DNA of 64,000 nt from the NCBI GenBank assembly GCA_030710605.1, contig CP092877.1, positions 558,001 through 622,000 of the forward strand. Direction: 5' to 3'. This stretch comes from Cordylochernes scorpioides. Its lineage: Eukaryota; Arthropoda; Arachnida; Pseudoscorpiones; Chernetidae. Positions 1-9,872 of this stretch are shown here, piece by piece; position 1 is the stretch's first letter; every line of letters begins with the position of its first letter. Both the position numbers and the translations under genes were made by a program. Below the pieces are notes generated by a model. It was not told where the DNA came from. It worked only from the letters and a program-made list of their open reading frames with translations, and did not search any database.

Positions 1-581
1 CGTTTGCTTTTGTAAATGGAATGCTTTTACGTAATATACGTGAAATACGTAACTAATATGACTGAAATTTTAATTATGTATAGTAGAATCTGGAAAAACT
101 AATATTGAATATTTCAGGTCTCTATCGCGAATATTCTTCGAGTTATTTGCAAATTTGCGTTGCAAATTTGCCCTTTCGCTCGCAAGCAGCGCCTCTAGCG
201 GTGAAGATGGGTGGTAATATCAGCTGAACTAATGTACATGTAAAACGTGTTTTAACAGGACATAGAAAAAATATGGAAGAAATATTTGTCGCATTTTTAG
301 CCAAGAAAATTTAAAATTGACAGGTTCTGGGCAAATATAGTTGTTTTTTTTTTTTTAGTCAGAAAATGATTATGACAATATTGCTGTATCATATTTGTTT
401 ATCAGATGCAAAATAATAACCGGAAAAATTCCAAAAAGCAGAGACCGCGGGTGAAGCCAATTCATTTTTAGTATGCAGGAACAAAATTCTAACAGAAAAA
501 CATTCATTCGAGCAGAAGACACAAAGCCAGATCATCTCTTTATAAAAATATCGCTTCTCAGACACAAAGTTTGGAGCAGGA
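1..581 (+). mobile_element. Helitron-like non-autonomous fragment, 5' part of window
   Basis: This stretch has no gene. It aligns almost base for base with 38523-39105, where the same sequence leads into a Helitron 3' end (hairpin then CTAG). Here the similarity stops inside the segment reading GGAGCAGGACGTTTCC, where copia coding sequence takes over, so the element lacks its 3' end. It includes an extra 15-20 bp direct repeat near 150-170 (GCAAATTTGC repeated) that is absent from the other copy. The open frame at 473-697 is not a gene; it runs from the Helitron into copia. Confidence 0.7.
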
Positions 582-587
582 CGTTTC

Positions 588-2527
588 CAAGCGGGACAAT
601 ACCGACTGGTTGGCTATTCTCCCGAATCAAAGGCGTACAGATTATGGAAGCCTGGAACAGGCATGATGATAAAAAGTCGAGATGTACGTTTCCTTGAATC
701 TGAAAATTCTACCTTAAGGAATGACGTGGTGCAAATTGAAGCTATACCACAGAAAAAGGTAGATATATCATTGGAGGAGGAAAGTCTTCAGGATGATGAA
801 AACACTTTGCCCGGAACTGATTCGGAGTTTTTAGGCGAACCATCAGAAACAATGGAAGTCATATCGCAGAGAGGAAGAGGAAGACCAAGGTATATTAGAA
901 CGGGAAAACCTGGCCGACCAAGAAAGGAATATCCTACGGCAAATTTATCCACGCAAGAATTTTCAGAAGTGAAGTACTCCCCAGATCCAAAAGACGCAGA
1001 GGAAGCGCTGTCTGGAAAAGATTCTTATTTCTGGAGGAAAGCAATGAAGGATGAGTTTGATTCATTGATTGAAAACAAAACTTGGGAACTGGTTGATCCC
1101 CCTAAGGGCCAAAACGTAATTGGAAGCAAATGGGTATTCAGGAGAAAGTACAGTAGTGATGGTTCTCTTGAGCGCCATAAGGCTCGTCTTGTAGCAAAGG
1201 GGTTTTCACAGCAGTACGGAATCGACTACGAAGAAACATTTGCTCCAGTAGTGCGCCAAAGTACAATTAGAGTATTTTTCGCTTTGGCTGTAGAATACAA
1301 CTTGATAGTCCACCAAATTGATGTTCAATCTGCTTACTTGAACGGAGAAATTAAGGAAGAAGTTTATATGGCACAGCCAGAGAACTTTGTATCAAGAAAA
1401 TATCCAGAGAAGGTATGTCGACTCAAGAAGGCCATTTATGGGTTAAAACAAGCTGGAATAGTTTGGCATGAAAAGCTTGACACTGAATTAAAATATTTGG
1501 GACTGAAGCAAATTCAATCTGACAACTGTGTCTACATCAAACATCATGAAGGCATTCTTCTGGTGGCAATCTATGTTGATGATTTGATAATTGCAGCTGA
1601 AAGAAAAGACACGTTGATATCCTTTAAAGAAAGTATGAAGAAGATATTCAAAATAAAAGATCTTGGAAAGATAAATTATTGTTTGGGTATAAGAATACAA
1701 ACGGAAAAGGATGGCTCAATATCCATAGATCAAGAGAAATATATTGAAGAACTTCTGGCGAAATATAGAATGAAGGAAGCCAAGCCGATTTCTGCACCCA
1801 TGGACTCGAACTCCAAGTTAACAAAGATTTCATCTATAGAGGGTGAGAATGAGCCAGTAAAAAAGGTAGAATACAATCACTGATTGGATCGTTAATATAT
1901 CTTTCAGTGTCGACAAGGCCTGATATAGCCTATGCGGTTAGTGCTTTGGGACAGTTCAGCAATGATCCTAGGAGACAGCACTGGAATGCGGCCAAGCGTG
2001 TCCTCCGCTATCTAAAGGGCACTTTATGTTTGAAAATAACTTACGAGAAAACTAATGAGACCCTTTATGGTTGTGTCGACGCTGATTGGGGTGGAAACCT
2101 CGCGGATAGAAAATCTCAAACGGGACTTGTTTTCTTCTTAGCAGGAGGTCCAATAGCTTGGGAATCGAAGAAGCAGCAGACTGTCGCCCTTTCGAGCACG
2201 GAATCTGAGTACATAGCACTTTGTGAAGCGGGAAAGGAGGCAGTCTATCTTAGAGCGCTGTTGGATGAGATGGGATTTGGTGAATTATTGAATGAACCTA
2301 CGGTTTTAAAGACTGATAACCAGGGCGCTCAACAGCTGGCGAGAAATCCAGTCCATCATGCCAGAACTAAACACATTGACATCAAATGGCATTATATTAG
2401 AAGCATTTGCAGCGATGGTCTTATCGAGGTCGTTCACATACCAACCCAGGAAAATGTTGCCGACATCCTTACTAAAGGTCTGCCAAGAGTCTTGTATGAT
2501 AAACATGTTGCTGGATTGGGAATGTAG
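588..2527 (+). pseudogene. Ty1/copia pol remnant: integrase tail, reverse transcriptase, RNase H
   Basis: This is the 3' half of a Ty1/copia polyprotein. The frame opens upstream of the first ATG (663): in-frame codons from about 588 already give the integrase C-terminal signature (VGYSPESKAYRLW). Next come the RT N-terminus (SKWVFRRKY...ERHKARLVAKG), the QIDVQSAYLNGE motif and the catalytic YVDDLIIA near 1572, all in the frame ending at 1883. A one-base frameshift near 1870-1880 moves the reading to a second frame, which continues with STRPDIAYAV and RNase H (DADW, STESEY and TDNQGA carry the acidic residues) to the stop at 2525-2527. Gag, protease and most of integrase are missing. It is inactive, being truncated and frameshifted, but recent enough to be otherwise open. 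The domain assignment is sequence-based and firm. Confidence 0.95.
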
Positions 2528-2530
2528 AAA

Positions 2531-2541
2531 TTGAGGGGGGG
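2531..2541 (+). other. Copia polypurine tract
   Basis: A purine run (TTGAGGGGGGG) sits between the pol stop codon and the TGTTG that opens the LTR. This is the expected place for the plus-strand primer of a copia element. Confidence 0.8.
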
Positions 2542-2757
2542 TGTTGGAATAATCAATTTCAACATTCTACTCTTCTTTTATTTGTTTTTTGACCAATTGA
2601 CCGCTATGTATATAAATTATTTCTACCATTGTAGTAGTGGAGTATGTAAAGCAAGCTGTGTGTGTACTTTAACTTTATGTAAAATTAGAGCATAACTTAA
2701 TAAAACTTTCTATCTTTAAAGCCGATTCCCGGCCTTCTCCTTCCTATTTTTTCAACA
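2542..2757 (+). mobile_element. Copia 3' LTR (216 bp)
   Basis: The LTR begins TGTTGGAATAATC and ends TTTTTTCAACA, so the 5-bp ends TGTTG/CAACA are inverted repeats. It contains a TATATAA-like box near 2608 and a poly(A)-signal-like AATAAA near 2698. No 5' LTR is present in the window because the element is truncated at about 582. Directly after the LTR the sequence is identical to the start of copy B at 19198, so the LTR marks the left edge of duplication copy A. Confidence 0.85.
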
Positions 2758-3322
2758 ATTGAAATGCCAAGTTTTTACAACGTCATTGATATTATATTAC
2801 TAAATTCTCAAATTAAATATTAAATTTTTTATACTTGGAACACATTTTAGCATTTTTACAATTTATATATGTAATTTCACAAGATGCCGCGAGAGGCGCT
2901 GTTTGCGAGTAAGAGTAGAAAATTTGCTAATAAAATTGCAACGAATATTTATTTCAAATCAATATCAAACCATAAACCTTCCCAGTAGTATAGTAAATAA
3001 CTTCCTAAAGTTTCACGGCGATTGGATAATCTTTGCTTTTAAAAACATTCATTGTGTAAACAAATTACATTTAAAATTCTTAACCAATCAAATTCATTTA
3101 TCGACGCGACCAGTGCGGCGCCAAGCGGTAAAAGGCTGGAACTAACACTTTTAGGTTTTTTTATAAAAAAAAAACACATTAACCTTTTTAGTTTTTTTTG
3201 AATAGGCTATATGTTAAACGAAATCTTCAGCCACCTACACGCGAAATTCCATAATGATTGATTCTGTAGATTTTGCGCAACGCGAAAACAAACATCGATT
3301 TTGGATTTCATTTTTATAGATA
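2758..3322 (+). mobile_element. Helitron-like fragment, no gene
   Basis: The sequence is shared with 19198-19748 and, reverse-complemented, with about 13140-13740 and 16860-17330. It is an interspersed repeat of the Helitron-rich background (core GCGAGAGGCGCTGTTTGCGAG). The short frame at 2903-3145 recurs at 19333-19554 with similar residues, but I see no domain and treat it as repeat-derived. Confidence 0.6.
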
Positions 3323-3513
3323 CAGTTAAACCTGTCTATAGCTCCCTCTCTTTTGACTCACCAAAATGGGGTGCTATAGAGAGGGTGTGCTTTAGACAGG
3401 TCACTTTTAATGTAAATCGCATCGTACTACGTATTTAAAATCGGGCGCTATAGAGAAGAAGTCGCTATTTAGAGGGGGCGCTATATAAAGGTTAAAATGT
3501 ATATATATATATT

Positions 3514-4905
3514 CAGTAAAACCCCTCTATAGTGAACCCCAATGGGACAGAGATTTTGGTTCACTATAGCCACGGTTTGTCCATTTTTTTCCAACTTTTA
3601 CTAAATTTTTAGACCGTATAATTAAAAAACAGCCATACAAACAGGAAAAGGCAGCCACTTAATAATGGTCACTTTGTTTTAATTCCCCAAATTGACCTAT
3701 TTCTTTACAGTAATGCTGAATATCAAAAGAAGTCATTTTATAATAGGTTATTCTTATCATTAGCATACATGTTTATATATATAAACCTATGTATTAATTA
3801 AAAATTAATCCAAATCCCCTAGACAAAACATTATTAATAATATATTTAAAATGTATAAGAGTATTTTAGAACATCTTTCTCAAATAATACTAAATTTATT
3901 TGAAAAAATGTCTCTAATACCTTGTTGTTTGAAAGTGAAAATTAAAATTTGAAAATCAGAATTGTCTTAAAATATCGTTATTTCCATCAAAGGAATAAAG
4001 CTCCGTGTATTCTGAATCAATTGAGGATGAATCAAAAGTATCCAATTCAGAAAAATCGGACACGAAACATGTTGATGCGATAGCGCGATCGGTAAAATTG
4101 CGAATAAAAAAACGCCAATTTACAAACACAAAATCGGTGGTAAAACGGCCGGCCAGGGGGAATATTTGCGAACCCTGAATGAGTCATATACCTAACAAGA
4201 ATTCCATTCTAAAAATAGAACTGTAGTGGTAGTTTTTGAGAATTTATAAGTCGATTTGTTTGTGGCTCATGAGACACGGGGAACTTGGGGGTAGTTTTTT
4301 TTTCCTTCTTCTTTCAATTCCAGTTTCCACATATTCTTCTGAAGTTTATATTAAATTTTGTATTTTAACCTGTTATTCAAACCATTTCTGGCTTTTAAAA
4401 TTATTTGAAATTATTATATAGCCAAGTTTAAACTTGATATAGAACGCTTCTAAAAGGGCATGCTGCCACTATTTTTTCAGAACGCCATTCTTTATTTTTT
4501 TTCTTTATTTTGGAAGCGATTTGTATTTGTCTTCTATTTCAAAATTGTCGAATGCAAAGATATTCTATTAAATAAAAGTATAATGTGTAAAATTTATACA
4601 ACATATAGCAAAAATATAATTTTTTGTTTTGAAATCGCGATCCGTGAGCTGAACATGCTCAAAATTTTGTTGTTTAAAAAAAAATTAAATCTCAATTATA
4701 AGTTCGTTATAAGCCTTGTATTTTTAATAAATTTTATCATTTTGGGACTGAAAATAGGTTCGTCATAGGGGTAGTTCTTTATTTTAAAAATCATAAAGTT
4801 CGTTATAACGATGGTATTTTCAATGGAATGGAATTGGGAATCGCCGTGGGTTCGTTTTAGGGGAAGGTTCGCTATATCCAGGGTTCGTATAAGCGGGGTT
4901 TTCTG
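3514..4905. mobile_element. MITE Y: Tigger-like non-autonomous element nested in X
   Basis: Ends are CAGTAAAACCCCTCTATAGTG on the left and, inverted, CGTATAAGCGGGGTTTTCTG on the right. The right end has lost one A compared with copy B (GGGGTTTTACTG at 21322-21333). The interior is AT-rich, with many short frames and stops and no recognisable transposase motif. Subterminal GTTCGTTATA/GTTCGCTATA repeats are typical of pogo/Tigger MITEs. The frames at 4236-4421 and 4460-4768 have no recognisable domain. Confidence 0.65.
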
Positions 4906-4912
4906 TATATAT

Positions 4913-5782
4913 TTCAATATAAGATGATATGTTTTTGACTAATTTCAAACAAACATGATGCAGCATTTCCCCTTCACGTTCTTGTGAATTTTTGTTAATG
5001 CATTATTATAACAATACTAGAATATTGGCCAGTTCTACACACAGTTGTAGAACGACAGCCAGTCCAGACCCTGTTTAAAGTCTTACTTTATTAAAGTTAA
5101 AAATAAAGTACAGAAAGTCTATATATTTCACAAATGTATTTTAAATTCACCAAATTTGAATTAATGGGAGAAACTGTTCTCCACGATATAATGTTTAACA
5201 CGTAATTTTTTTTTTCTATTCTCCGAATATAAATATATTAAAAATAAGAATGGGATATCCTGAACAGGAGCACATATGCTTTTCAGAAGGCAAAGCGCCA
5301 TCTGGTAGAACAAAAATCAACTAAACATTGATTTAACCTGTTCCTTGTTTAGTTGATTTCTGTTCTACCAGATGGCGCTCTGCCTTCTTAAAAGCACATT
5401 TGCTCCTGGTCAGGATATAGCTTTTTTATTTTTAATAATATATATTCATATATATATTCGGAGAATAGAAAAAATAATTATGTGTTAAACATTATATCGT
5501 GAAGAACAGTTTCTCCCATTAATTCACATTTAGTAAATTTAAAATACATTTGTGAAATATATAGACTTTCTGAACTTTATTTTTAGCTTTAATAAAGTAA
5601 GACTTTAAACAGGCTCAGGACTGGCTGTCGTTCTACACCTGTTTGTAGAACTGGCCATTATTCTAGTATTGTTATAATAATGCATTAACAAAAATTCACA
5701 AGAACGTGAATACCTCTATATTGGGGAAATGCTGCATCATGTTTGATTGAAATTAGTCAAAAACATATAATCTTAAATTGAA
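4913..5782. mobile_element. Fold-back element Z with arms of about 400 bp
   Basis: The left arm (4913-5315) is the reverse complement of the right arm (about 5350-5782). The centre lies near 5335, between the two inverted copies of CCATCTGGTAGAACA. The arms carry only scattered mismatches. The left arm lacks about 12 bp near 4981 (AATATAGAGGTA) that are present in the right arm and, around the Tigger insertion, in copy B. No coding potential is seen. Such a long inverted repeat would form an extended hairpin in single-stranded DNA or RNA. Confidence 0.75.
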
Positions 5783-5966
5783 AAAAAAAATATATATATA
5801 TATACATAGTCAAACCTGTCTATAGCGCCTCCTCTAAAAAGCGCCCGATTTTAAATACGTAGTACGATGCGATTTACATTAAAAGTGACCTGTCTATAGC
5901 ACCCCCTATCTATAGCACCCTATTTTGGTGAGTCCCAAGAGGGGGCGCTATAGACAGGTTCAACTG

Positions 5967-6470
5967 TATATATATATATATTAGCAATGTTAACATTAGT
6001 TTCAAAATATTTTCAATTGATATTTTTTTTTGATAGGTTATACTTTTATTATATTTATTCAATAACGCTGCTACTATATGACATCATTTGTAAGATTTAT
6101 TCACGGACAGGAATCTTTGGCAGGAGTTACATAAGTGAAGAACTTTAACAAGAATTCAAGAAAAGAAATATAACAATAATTTGCGAGGTATAATTGTTAA
6201 AATTATTATCATATTTGTTCTTGTGTGTAATTGAAAATATGGAAACTCTCTCGGATGAATCAAATTAGTTATGAATGCAGAAAAAACATAAGTGAGGAAT
6301 CTATTAAGTATTAACCTGCTGAACCAATAAAAAATCATTCAATATTAATTTAACATTTTCAAATAGATTTAAATCAATATGAGACTATTTTTTATATTAA
6401 TACAAGATTGATTTATTAAATTTATATATATGCAATAATATCAGAGAACTTGATAAAAGTCGTTTTTCAC
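5967..6470. other. AT-rich downstream flank of ankyrin gene A
   Basis: No gene is seen. The stretch lies 3' of the minus-strand ankyrin gene and is conserved with 23874-24370 in copy B, apart from an 8-10 bp deletion near 6270. It would hold the gene's 3' untranslated region; AATAAA-type signals read on the minus strand are frequent in such AT-rich DNA, so none can be singled out. Confidence 0.5.
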
Positions 6471-7988
6471 CTAATCATTCGTCCTCTCTGTGGCGATGTC
6501 AGTAGGAAGGTACTGTACCCAATTCCAGAAATGTAGTTGCTTCACAATCTTCAACATAAATAATTTATTCGCCTTTGTAAAATCAAGTTTCTGAGCAGTT
6601 GAGAAGCATTTGCAAAGTGAAATTGCACATTCAACACTTTTATTGAAACTTTCTTTGATAAACTCAGCGTAAATAGGGAAAGTATCATTGTATAAAGACA
6701 AGTTCATCTCTATGGCTTGTCGTAGACCTGTGGCGTCATTAGACAGAAATCCCATTACTTTGTGTTGATCAGTTTCTGTCAAGAACCTGTATAGAGAAAT
6801 ATCACTTTTACCTAAAATTTGATTTTGCATCAGTTGTACCTGACTCTGGCAGTCATTCCACCAGTCAGACAACTCCTTTTGCAAGCGAATATCTTCTGGC
6901 TTGTTTATTGTTGGATGCTGAATGACGAAATACTTTATCATTGCTTCTATGATTGGCCTACAAATAAGAATATTATTTCTAACCATCCTATTTCTTAAAA
7001 ATATCTCTAAATCTATATCACCAGTATTTCTCAATAATAATTCTAGGGTCCTCATATCCTTATTATAAAAGTTATTGTCTAAAATTAATACTACACACAT
7101 CTCTGCAGCTGTAATTAAAGGTGTTTCTCCATTTTCATTTCTCAGGTTCGCATCAGCTCCAGCTTCAATAAGAGTCTCTACAATGTTTTCATTCGAGTGC
7201 CAAGCTGCTCTATGCAGGGGGGTACCTTCATCTTCATTTCTGGAATCTATTATGGCACCTGCCATTATTAATAACTTAGCAATTTCTTTACTATCATTTT
7301 CCGATGTATTCGCTAGAGGAGTGTTGCCATGTGGACCTTTTTGATTTATATCTACACCTAGTTTAATCAAGAATTCCACAACCTCTTGGGCCTGATCTAT
7401 ACATGCCTCACCTAACAATGGTTCAAAAAATTTTGGACAAATGTTGATGTCGGCTCCCGCGTCATATAATATTCTGAAATTTTCAAAATTTGCCCTGAGT
7501 GTGAAGTAGATTGCTGTGCGCCCTGTATGATCTTTGGCCTCTACATCAACTCCCCTTTCAAGCAATTCCTTCATAAAGCGTGTATTATATTTACCTGAAG
7601 CAAGCATTAATGGAGTACCACCGCAACGTAGCTCTGCATTATAATCTGCCCCTAAATCAATCAAGTTATAGAATATTTCAAAATGTTCATAGTATATAGA
7701 ATTATATAAAACCGTTTTGCCATTTGCATTACTTGCATTTATATTTGCTCCATTGTCTACTAAGAATCTGAACATGTCAAAATTTTTCATCTTTGTAGCC
7801 AGATGAAGTGGGGTATCACAATCTATAAGAACCCCACTCCAACCATCTTCCATTACTTCATGATTGTATTCTGACATCTCTTCTGAGTCAAACTCTACAT
7901 TTACCTCTACACCTTCTTCTAATAACTTCTTCACTTCCTCTAAGTTCCCATTCCTTATTGCTCGGAACAAATTTATTTCTAATTCCAT
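6471..7988 (-). CDS. Ankyrin-repeat protein, 505 aa (copy A)
   Basis: A single uninterrupted frame on the minus strand. Residues 1-310 are a run of about eight ankyrin repeats: TPLHLA at 59-64, TPLMLA at 125-130, NTPLAN at 222-227, TPLHRAA at 256-262 and ETPLITAA at 288-295, each followed by helix-turn segments such as LVDNGANIN and LIEAGADAN. Residues 311-505 are helical with no family I recognise (no PRANC, F-box, SOCS or death domain seen). There is no signal peptide or membrane segment, so a cytoplasmic or nuclear binding protein is inferred. It lacks introns, so it may be a retrogene or a member of a single-exon family. The start chosen is the first ATG, and the frame opens there in both copies. 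The partner at 24371-25888 differs at 24 residues. No function is assigned. Confidence 0.85.
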   Translation of the reverse strand: MELEINLFRAIRNGNLEEVKKLLEEGVEVNVEFDSEEMSEYNHEVMEDGWSGVLIDCDTPLHLATKMKNFDMFRFLVDNGANINASNANGKTVLYNSIYYEHFEIFYNLIDLGADYNAELRCGGTPLMLASGKYNTRFMKELLERGVDVEAKDHTGRTAIYFTLRANFENFRILYDAGADINICPKFFEPLLGEACIDQAQEVVEFLIKLGVDINQKGPHGNTPLANTSENDSKEIAKLLIMAGAIIDSRNEDEGTPLHRAAWHSNENIVETLIEAGADANLRNENGETPLITAAEMCVVLILDNNFYNKDMRTLELLLRNTGDIDLEIFLRNRMVRNNILICRPIIEAMIKYFVIQHPTINKPEDIRLQKELSDWWNDCQSQVQLMQNQILGKSDISLYRFLTETDQHKVMGFLSNDATGLRQAIEMNLSLYNDTFPIYAEFIKESFNKSVECAISLCKCFSTAQKLDFTKANKLFMLKIVKQLHFWNWVQYLPTDIATERTND

Positions 7989-8327
7989 TTTTAAAAATTC
8001 CGTCGAAATTTAAAGGGTTGAAAGAATTTTCAGTGAATCAAGGCGTAGTTAGTTTATTATTTAATTTTACATATATTTTAAAAAGCCTTGAACGAGACGA
8101 AGTTATAAAATATGTGAAGATTGTACAAATATATAATGAATCTGTTATGATGCATTATTTTTTCATATATTTTCATTGATATATTTTATAAATATATTTT
8201 TTTTTACAATAAAATATTAAATCATTTATATCTACAGGAAACTGGGTTCAATAATATATTTATAGTCGATAAATATATATAAATATGTTTTAATATATTT
8301 AAATATATATTTGATATCCATATGTAA
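7989..8327. other. AT-rich upstream flank of ankyrin gene A
   Basis: This region would contain the promoter of the minus-strand ankyrin gene. It is AT-rich with TATATA stretches and is conserved with 25889-26233, apart from an indel of about 9 bp near 8030 (copy B has CAATGCTTT extra). No specific promoter element can be defended. The plus-strand frame at 7958-8179 has no domain. Confidence 0.45.
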
Positions 8328-8777
8328 TATAGTGTAACAGCCAAACATGTAGACACAATCCAGCTCGCCAGTTTGGCCATTGTGTAATATAGTTATAGTG
8401 TAACAGCCAAACTTGTAGACACAATCCAGCTCGCCAGTTTGGCCATTATGTAATATAGTTATAGTGTAACAGCCAAACTTGTAGACACAATCCAGCTCGC
8501 CAGTTTGGCCATTATGTAAAATAGTTATAGTGTAACAGCCAAACATGTAGACACAATCCAACTCGCCAGTTTGGCCATTATGTAATATAATTATAGTGTA
8601 ACAACCAAACATGTAGACACAATCCAACGCACCAGTTTGGCCATCATGTAATATAAATATAGTGTAACAACCAAACATGTTTACACAATCCAACTCGCCA
8701 GTTTGGCCTTTATGTAATATAGTTATAGTGTAACAACCAAACATGTAGACACAATCCAACTCGCCAGTTTGGTCATT
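8328..8777. repeat. 66-bp minisatellite array 1
   Basis: About seven units of 66 bp, each with the landmarks AGTGTAACAGCCAAACATG, GACACAATCCA and GCCAGTTTGGCCATTATG. Because 66 is a multiple of three, a minus-strand frame stays open across the array (22-residue repeats CVYMFGCYTI..LHNGQTGELD). The array is AT-rich and occurs at nine further places in the window. It sits just upstream of the ankyrin gene in both duplicate copies (copy B: 26234-26560, about five units). Confidence 0.9.
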
Positions 8778-8996
8778 ATTAGACTATACAGTTACGAGCG
8801 TCATGCGTTCTTAATCCGTCATTCATTTTTCATGTGTGTCACCGTTTGCTTTTTTTTTGGAATGGCGCCCTCGTATTGGTTGGCTAAGATCACGCCAATT
8901 TATATTAAGGCGCCAATTTATAATTGTAACAAATAGTATTTGAATGAAAACATTCAATCGGGTAAAACACGGGCGTTGCCCGGGTCATTCAGCTAG
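8778..8996 (+). mobile_element. Helitron-like insertion in the 66-bp array
   Basis: The sequence ends with the stem-loop CGGGCGTTGCCCGGG, then TCATTCAG and CTAG at 8993-8996, followed by T of the host repeat. This is a Helitron 3' terminus (hairpin about 10 nt before CTRR, insertion between A and T). The host 66-bp repeat resumes exactly at TGTAATATAG. There is no coding sequence. The copy B equivalent ends at 26774-26777. Confidence 0.75.
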
Positions 8997-9271
8997 TGTA
9001 ATATAGTTATAGTGTAACAACCAAACATGTTTACACAATCCAGCTCGCCAGTTTGACCATTATGTAATATACAGTAGTTAGAGTGTAACAGCCAAACATG
9101 TAGACACAATCCAACTCGCCAGTTTGACCATTATGTAATATAATTATAGTGTAACAATCAAACATGATTACACAATTCCAACTCGCCAGTTTGGCCATTA
9201 TGTAATATAATTATAGTGTAACAGCCAAACATGTAGACACAATCCAACGCACCAGTTTGGTCATCATGTAA
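8997..9271. repeat. 66-bp minisatellite array 2
   Basis: About four units continue the array interrupted by the preceding Helitron. The last unit is cut by the 5' end of another Helitron (TCTACTTATATATTTGCC) at 9272. Confidence 0.85.
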
Positions 9272-9872
9272 TCTACTTATATATTTGCCTTATTCTGAAG
9301 CTCACCGTCACCGTTCACGGATAGAATACGCGCCCATTGGCTGCCGCCGGCGAACACGTGACCTTCCTGCCCCCCTCTAGACAACCCTGTTATCAGCTGT
9401 GTGATACATCCACCTGTCAATACAGACCACCCTGTCTATAGCGGTCACCTTAGGCAACCCTGTTATCATTAGTGTGTTACATTCACCTGTCTATACAGAC
9501 CACCCTGTCAATAGCGGTCACCTTAGGCTACCCTGTTATCAGCAGTGTGATACATACACCTGTCTATACAGACCACCCTGTCTATAGCGGCCACTCTAGA
9601 CAACCCTGTTATCGGCTGTGTGATACATACATCTGTCTATACAAACCACCCTGTCTATAGCGGCCACTCACATACACCTGTCTATACAGACCACCCTGTC
9701 TATAGCGGCCACTCTAGACAACCCTGTTATCAGCTGTGTGAAACATCCACCTGTCTATACAGACCACCCTGCCTATAGCGGCCACTCTAGGCAACCTTGT
9801 TATCAGCTGTGTGATACATCCACCTGTCTATACAGACCATCCTGTCTATAGCGACCACTCTAGACAACCCGC
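9272..9872 (+). mobile_element. Helitron 5' end with 73-bp minisatellite, 3'-truncated
   Basis: It starts TCTACTTATATATTTGCC after an A (Helitron 5' TC), then a GC-rich segment with CACGTG. From about 9362 come roughly seven units of a 73-bp repeat with CCTGTCTATACAGACC, CCTGTCTATAGCG and TGTTATCAGCTGTGTG. The repeat stops abruptly at about 9872 without a Helitron 3' end. The same element in longer form is seen at 31326-34516. The small frames inside are products of the repeat. Confidence 0.75.

Larger units (their letters stand above)
3323..5966. mobile_element. MITE X: pogo/Tigger-type element with TA flanks, split by nested insertions
   Basis: The left end starts CAGTTAAACCTGTCTATAG and the right end is the inverse (CTATAGACAGGTTCAACTG); both are flanked by TA. 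The outer 170-190 bp on each side are inverted copies of each other, as in a fold-back MITE of the Tc1/mariner-pogo superfamily. The middle is occupied by two further elements (3514-4905 and 4913-5782). The copy B counterpart is 19749-23873. There is no transposase. Confidence 0.75.
2758..9297. repeat. Segmental duplication, copy A
   Basis: This block is repeated in direct orientation at 19198-27135. The order is the same in both: Helitron fragment, nested MITEs, ankyrin gene on the minus strand, 66-bp minisatellite, Helitron 3' end, 66-bp minisatellite. Identity in the ankyrin gene is about 98% by eye. Copy A is shorter mainly because copy B carries a 1.47-kb Tigger element, and the minisatellites differ in unit number. 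Confidence 0.95.

Noticed and set aside
8860-8900. TTGGCTAAGATCACGCC as a third U2 fragment
   Set aside because: Only the short word GGCTAAGATCA is shared, without the preceding CTCGGCC stem-loop.
9472-9660. Small ORFs rich in YTDHPVYSG / CLYRPPCL
   Set aside because: Translations of the 73-bp repeat, seen in both orientations at many places.
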